64,000 nucleotides of DNA from Klebsiella spallanzanii. GTDB taxonomy: Bacteria; Pseudomonadota; Gammaproteobacteria; Enterobacterales; Enterobacteriaceae. The stretch covers positions 1 through 64,000 of the forward strand of contig NZ_CABGGS010000023.1 in the NCBI RefSeq assembly GCF_902158555.1, in the 5' to 3' direction. Under the pieces are notes generated by a model. That model was not told the origin of the DNA. It searched no databases and saw only the letters and a list, made by a program, of their open reading frames with translations. How positions within the stretch are numbered: the stretch's first letter is position 1; the number at the start of each line of letters is the position of its first letter. Positions 63,111 to 64,000 of the stretch are shown piece by piece. The translations under genes were made by a program, and so were the position numbers.

Positions 63111-64000
63111 TTTTTGCCCAAACCGGCCGTTCGTCGCGCTGGCGTCAGCTATGGCCGTTGGCTTTATTTTTGCTGTTGGCAGCGGGGGGCGCTTTCTGGT
63201 TATGGCGCTCCTGGCCGCAGGTGCTGTTGCAAAGCGCCGTCTGGCAGCGAGCGCTGAACATTGAACTGAGCCGTCTCCTGCAGGCGGTGGCGGACAATCC
63301 CTCCGCTGCGGGGCTATCGCTGCTGGGGTTTAGCTTCGCCTATGGCGTTCTGCATGCCCTGGGGCCGGGACACGGCAAGGTAGTGATTACGACCTGGCTG
63401 GCGACTCACCCTTCAAAGCTGAAATCGAGCATTGGACTAACCCTGGCAGCCTCGTTGTTACAGGGGCTGGTGGCGATTGTTTTAGTGTTGGTGGTGCTCT
63501 CCCTGCTACGGCTCCCTGCAAGGCAGCTACATCTAAGCAGCTTCTGGCTGGAGAAGGGGAGCTATCTGCTGGTTGGCGCGTTGGGCCTTTTGCTGTGCTG
63601 GCGGGCGCTGAAAAAACTGCGGACGTTGCTGCGGCGGCCGAAATTTACCGCCTTTACCCCGCACCATGTTCACGATGCTAACTGCGGCTGTGGGCATCAA
63701 CATATGCCGGGGCCGGAGCAGTTGCAAAGCGGCGACGACTGGCGTGCTCGGTTGGTGATTGTACTGTCGATGGGGATGCGGCCCTGCTCCGGGGCCATTA
63801 TGGTGCTGTTGTTCAGTAAGGTCATCGGCGTATTTAGCTGGGGGATGGCGGCAGCGCTGGCGATGGCGGCGGGAACATCGTTGACGATCAGCGGGCTCGC
63901 GCTACTGGTTCACGGCTTCCGCCAACTGGCGGTCAGACTGAGCGCGAATCGGGCCCCGGCGCTGTGGAAGCAGGTCGGCTGGGCAACGCTGGCGCTGGCG
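63101..64000 (+). CDS. NicO-family nickel/cobalt transporter (partial)
   Basis: Open for 300 codons from ATG 63101 to the window end, with no stop. The membrane segment near residues 15-35 is followed by HALGPGHGKVVITTWLATHP, the NicO metal signature, and by SMGMRPCSGAIMVLL in a later helix. Between helices a cytosolic or periplasmic loop carries HHVHDANCGCGHQHM, rich in His and Cys. RcnA-like relatives export Ni and Co. It is coupled to the DUF1007 gene. Confidence 0.88.
   Translation, partial: MSLIFAQTGRSSRWRQLWPLALFLLLAAGGAFWLWRSWPQVLLQSAVWQRALNIELSRLLQAVADNPSAAGLSLLGFSFAYGVLHALGPGHGKVVITTWLATHPSKLKSSIGLTLAASLLQGLVAIVLVLVVLSLLRLPARQLHLSSFWLEKGSYLLVGALGLLLCWRALKKLRTLLRRPKFTAFTPHHVHDANCGCGHQHMPGPEQLQSGDDWRARLVIVLSMGMRPCSGAIMVLLFSKVIGVFSWGMAAALAMAAGTSLTISGLALLVHGFRQLAVRLSANRAPALWKQVGWATLALA

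Overview
The window is a chromosomal segment of a gamma-proteobacterium of the Enterobacteriaceae. The rRNA, housekeeping proteins and gene order match the E. coli 56-58 min region (rrnG, kgtP, pssA, trxC, ung, grcA, srmB, nadB, rpoE-rseABC, lepAB-rnc-era-recO-pdxJ-acpS, purL-glmY-glrK-qseG-glrR-glnB, hmp/glyA, hcaT/csiE). Protein details (for example the serine hydroxymethyltransferase) and the extra sugar loci suggest Klebsiella, Raoultella or a close relative. The species cannot be fixed from the sequence alone.

Layout. 1-437: end of an rRNA operon (23S tail, complete 5S, terminator). 756-15367: kgtP, then yfiM, pssA, the acetyltransferase gene pat, tapT and trxC (all minus), then yfiF, ung, grcA, srmB, trmN6 and nadB. 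14681-24448: the envelope-stress operon rpoE-rseABC, then lepA-lepB, rnc-era-recO, pdxJ-acpS and yfhL. 24486-27663: an accessory locus with a frameshifted LysR regulator, an OFA-type transporter and a ketopantoate-reductase-like enzyme. 27701-40085: yfhH, pgpC, tadA, mltF, purL, the sRNA GlmY, glrK-qseG-glrR and glnB. 40146-46102: an accessory five-gene sugar operon (AllA-like protein, PfkB kinase, FucP-like permease, fructose-6-phosphate-aldolase-like enzyme, GldA-like dehydrogenase) with a divergent LacI-type regulator. 46156-48925: hmp and glyA. 48993-52882: a YncE-like periplasmic beta-propeller and a TonB-dependent receptor around a Fur-like site. 52935-59862: a second accessory sugar locus (ROK regulator, large DUF5107-TPR protein, sugar-porter transporter, mutarotase). 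59940-64000: hcaT, csiE and a DUF1007 / NicO nickel-cobalt exporter pair cut by the window end.

Regulatory signals are unusually readable. They include a consensus CRP site before kgtP, two FNR boxes 53 bp apart before grcA, a perfect NadR box at nadB, a sigma-E promoter at rpoE, PurR boxes at purL, glnB and glyA, an NsrR box at hmp, a sigma54/sigma70 start plus three GlrR sites at glmY, and an RNase III-type hairpin before rnc.

The best candidates for undescribed biology are the two sugar loci. In the first, import, phosphorylation, retro-aldol cleavage and reduction of a C3 ketone can be read as a complete catabolic route for an unknown ketose, controlled through a pair of palindromic operators spaced 100 bp apart. 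In the second, a transporter and a mutarotase flank a roughly 1,091-residue DUF5107-TPR protein whose activity I do not know.
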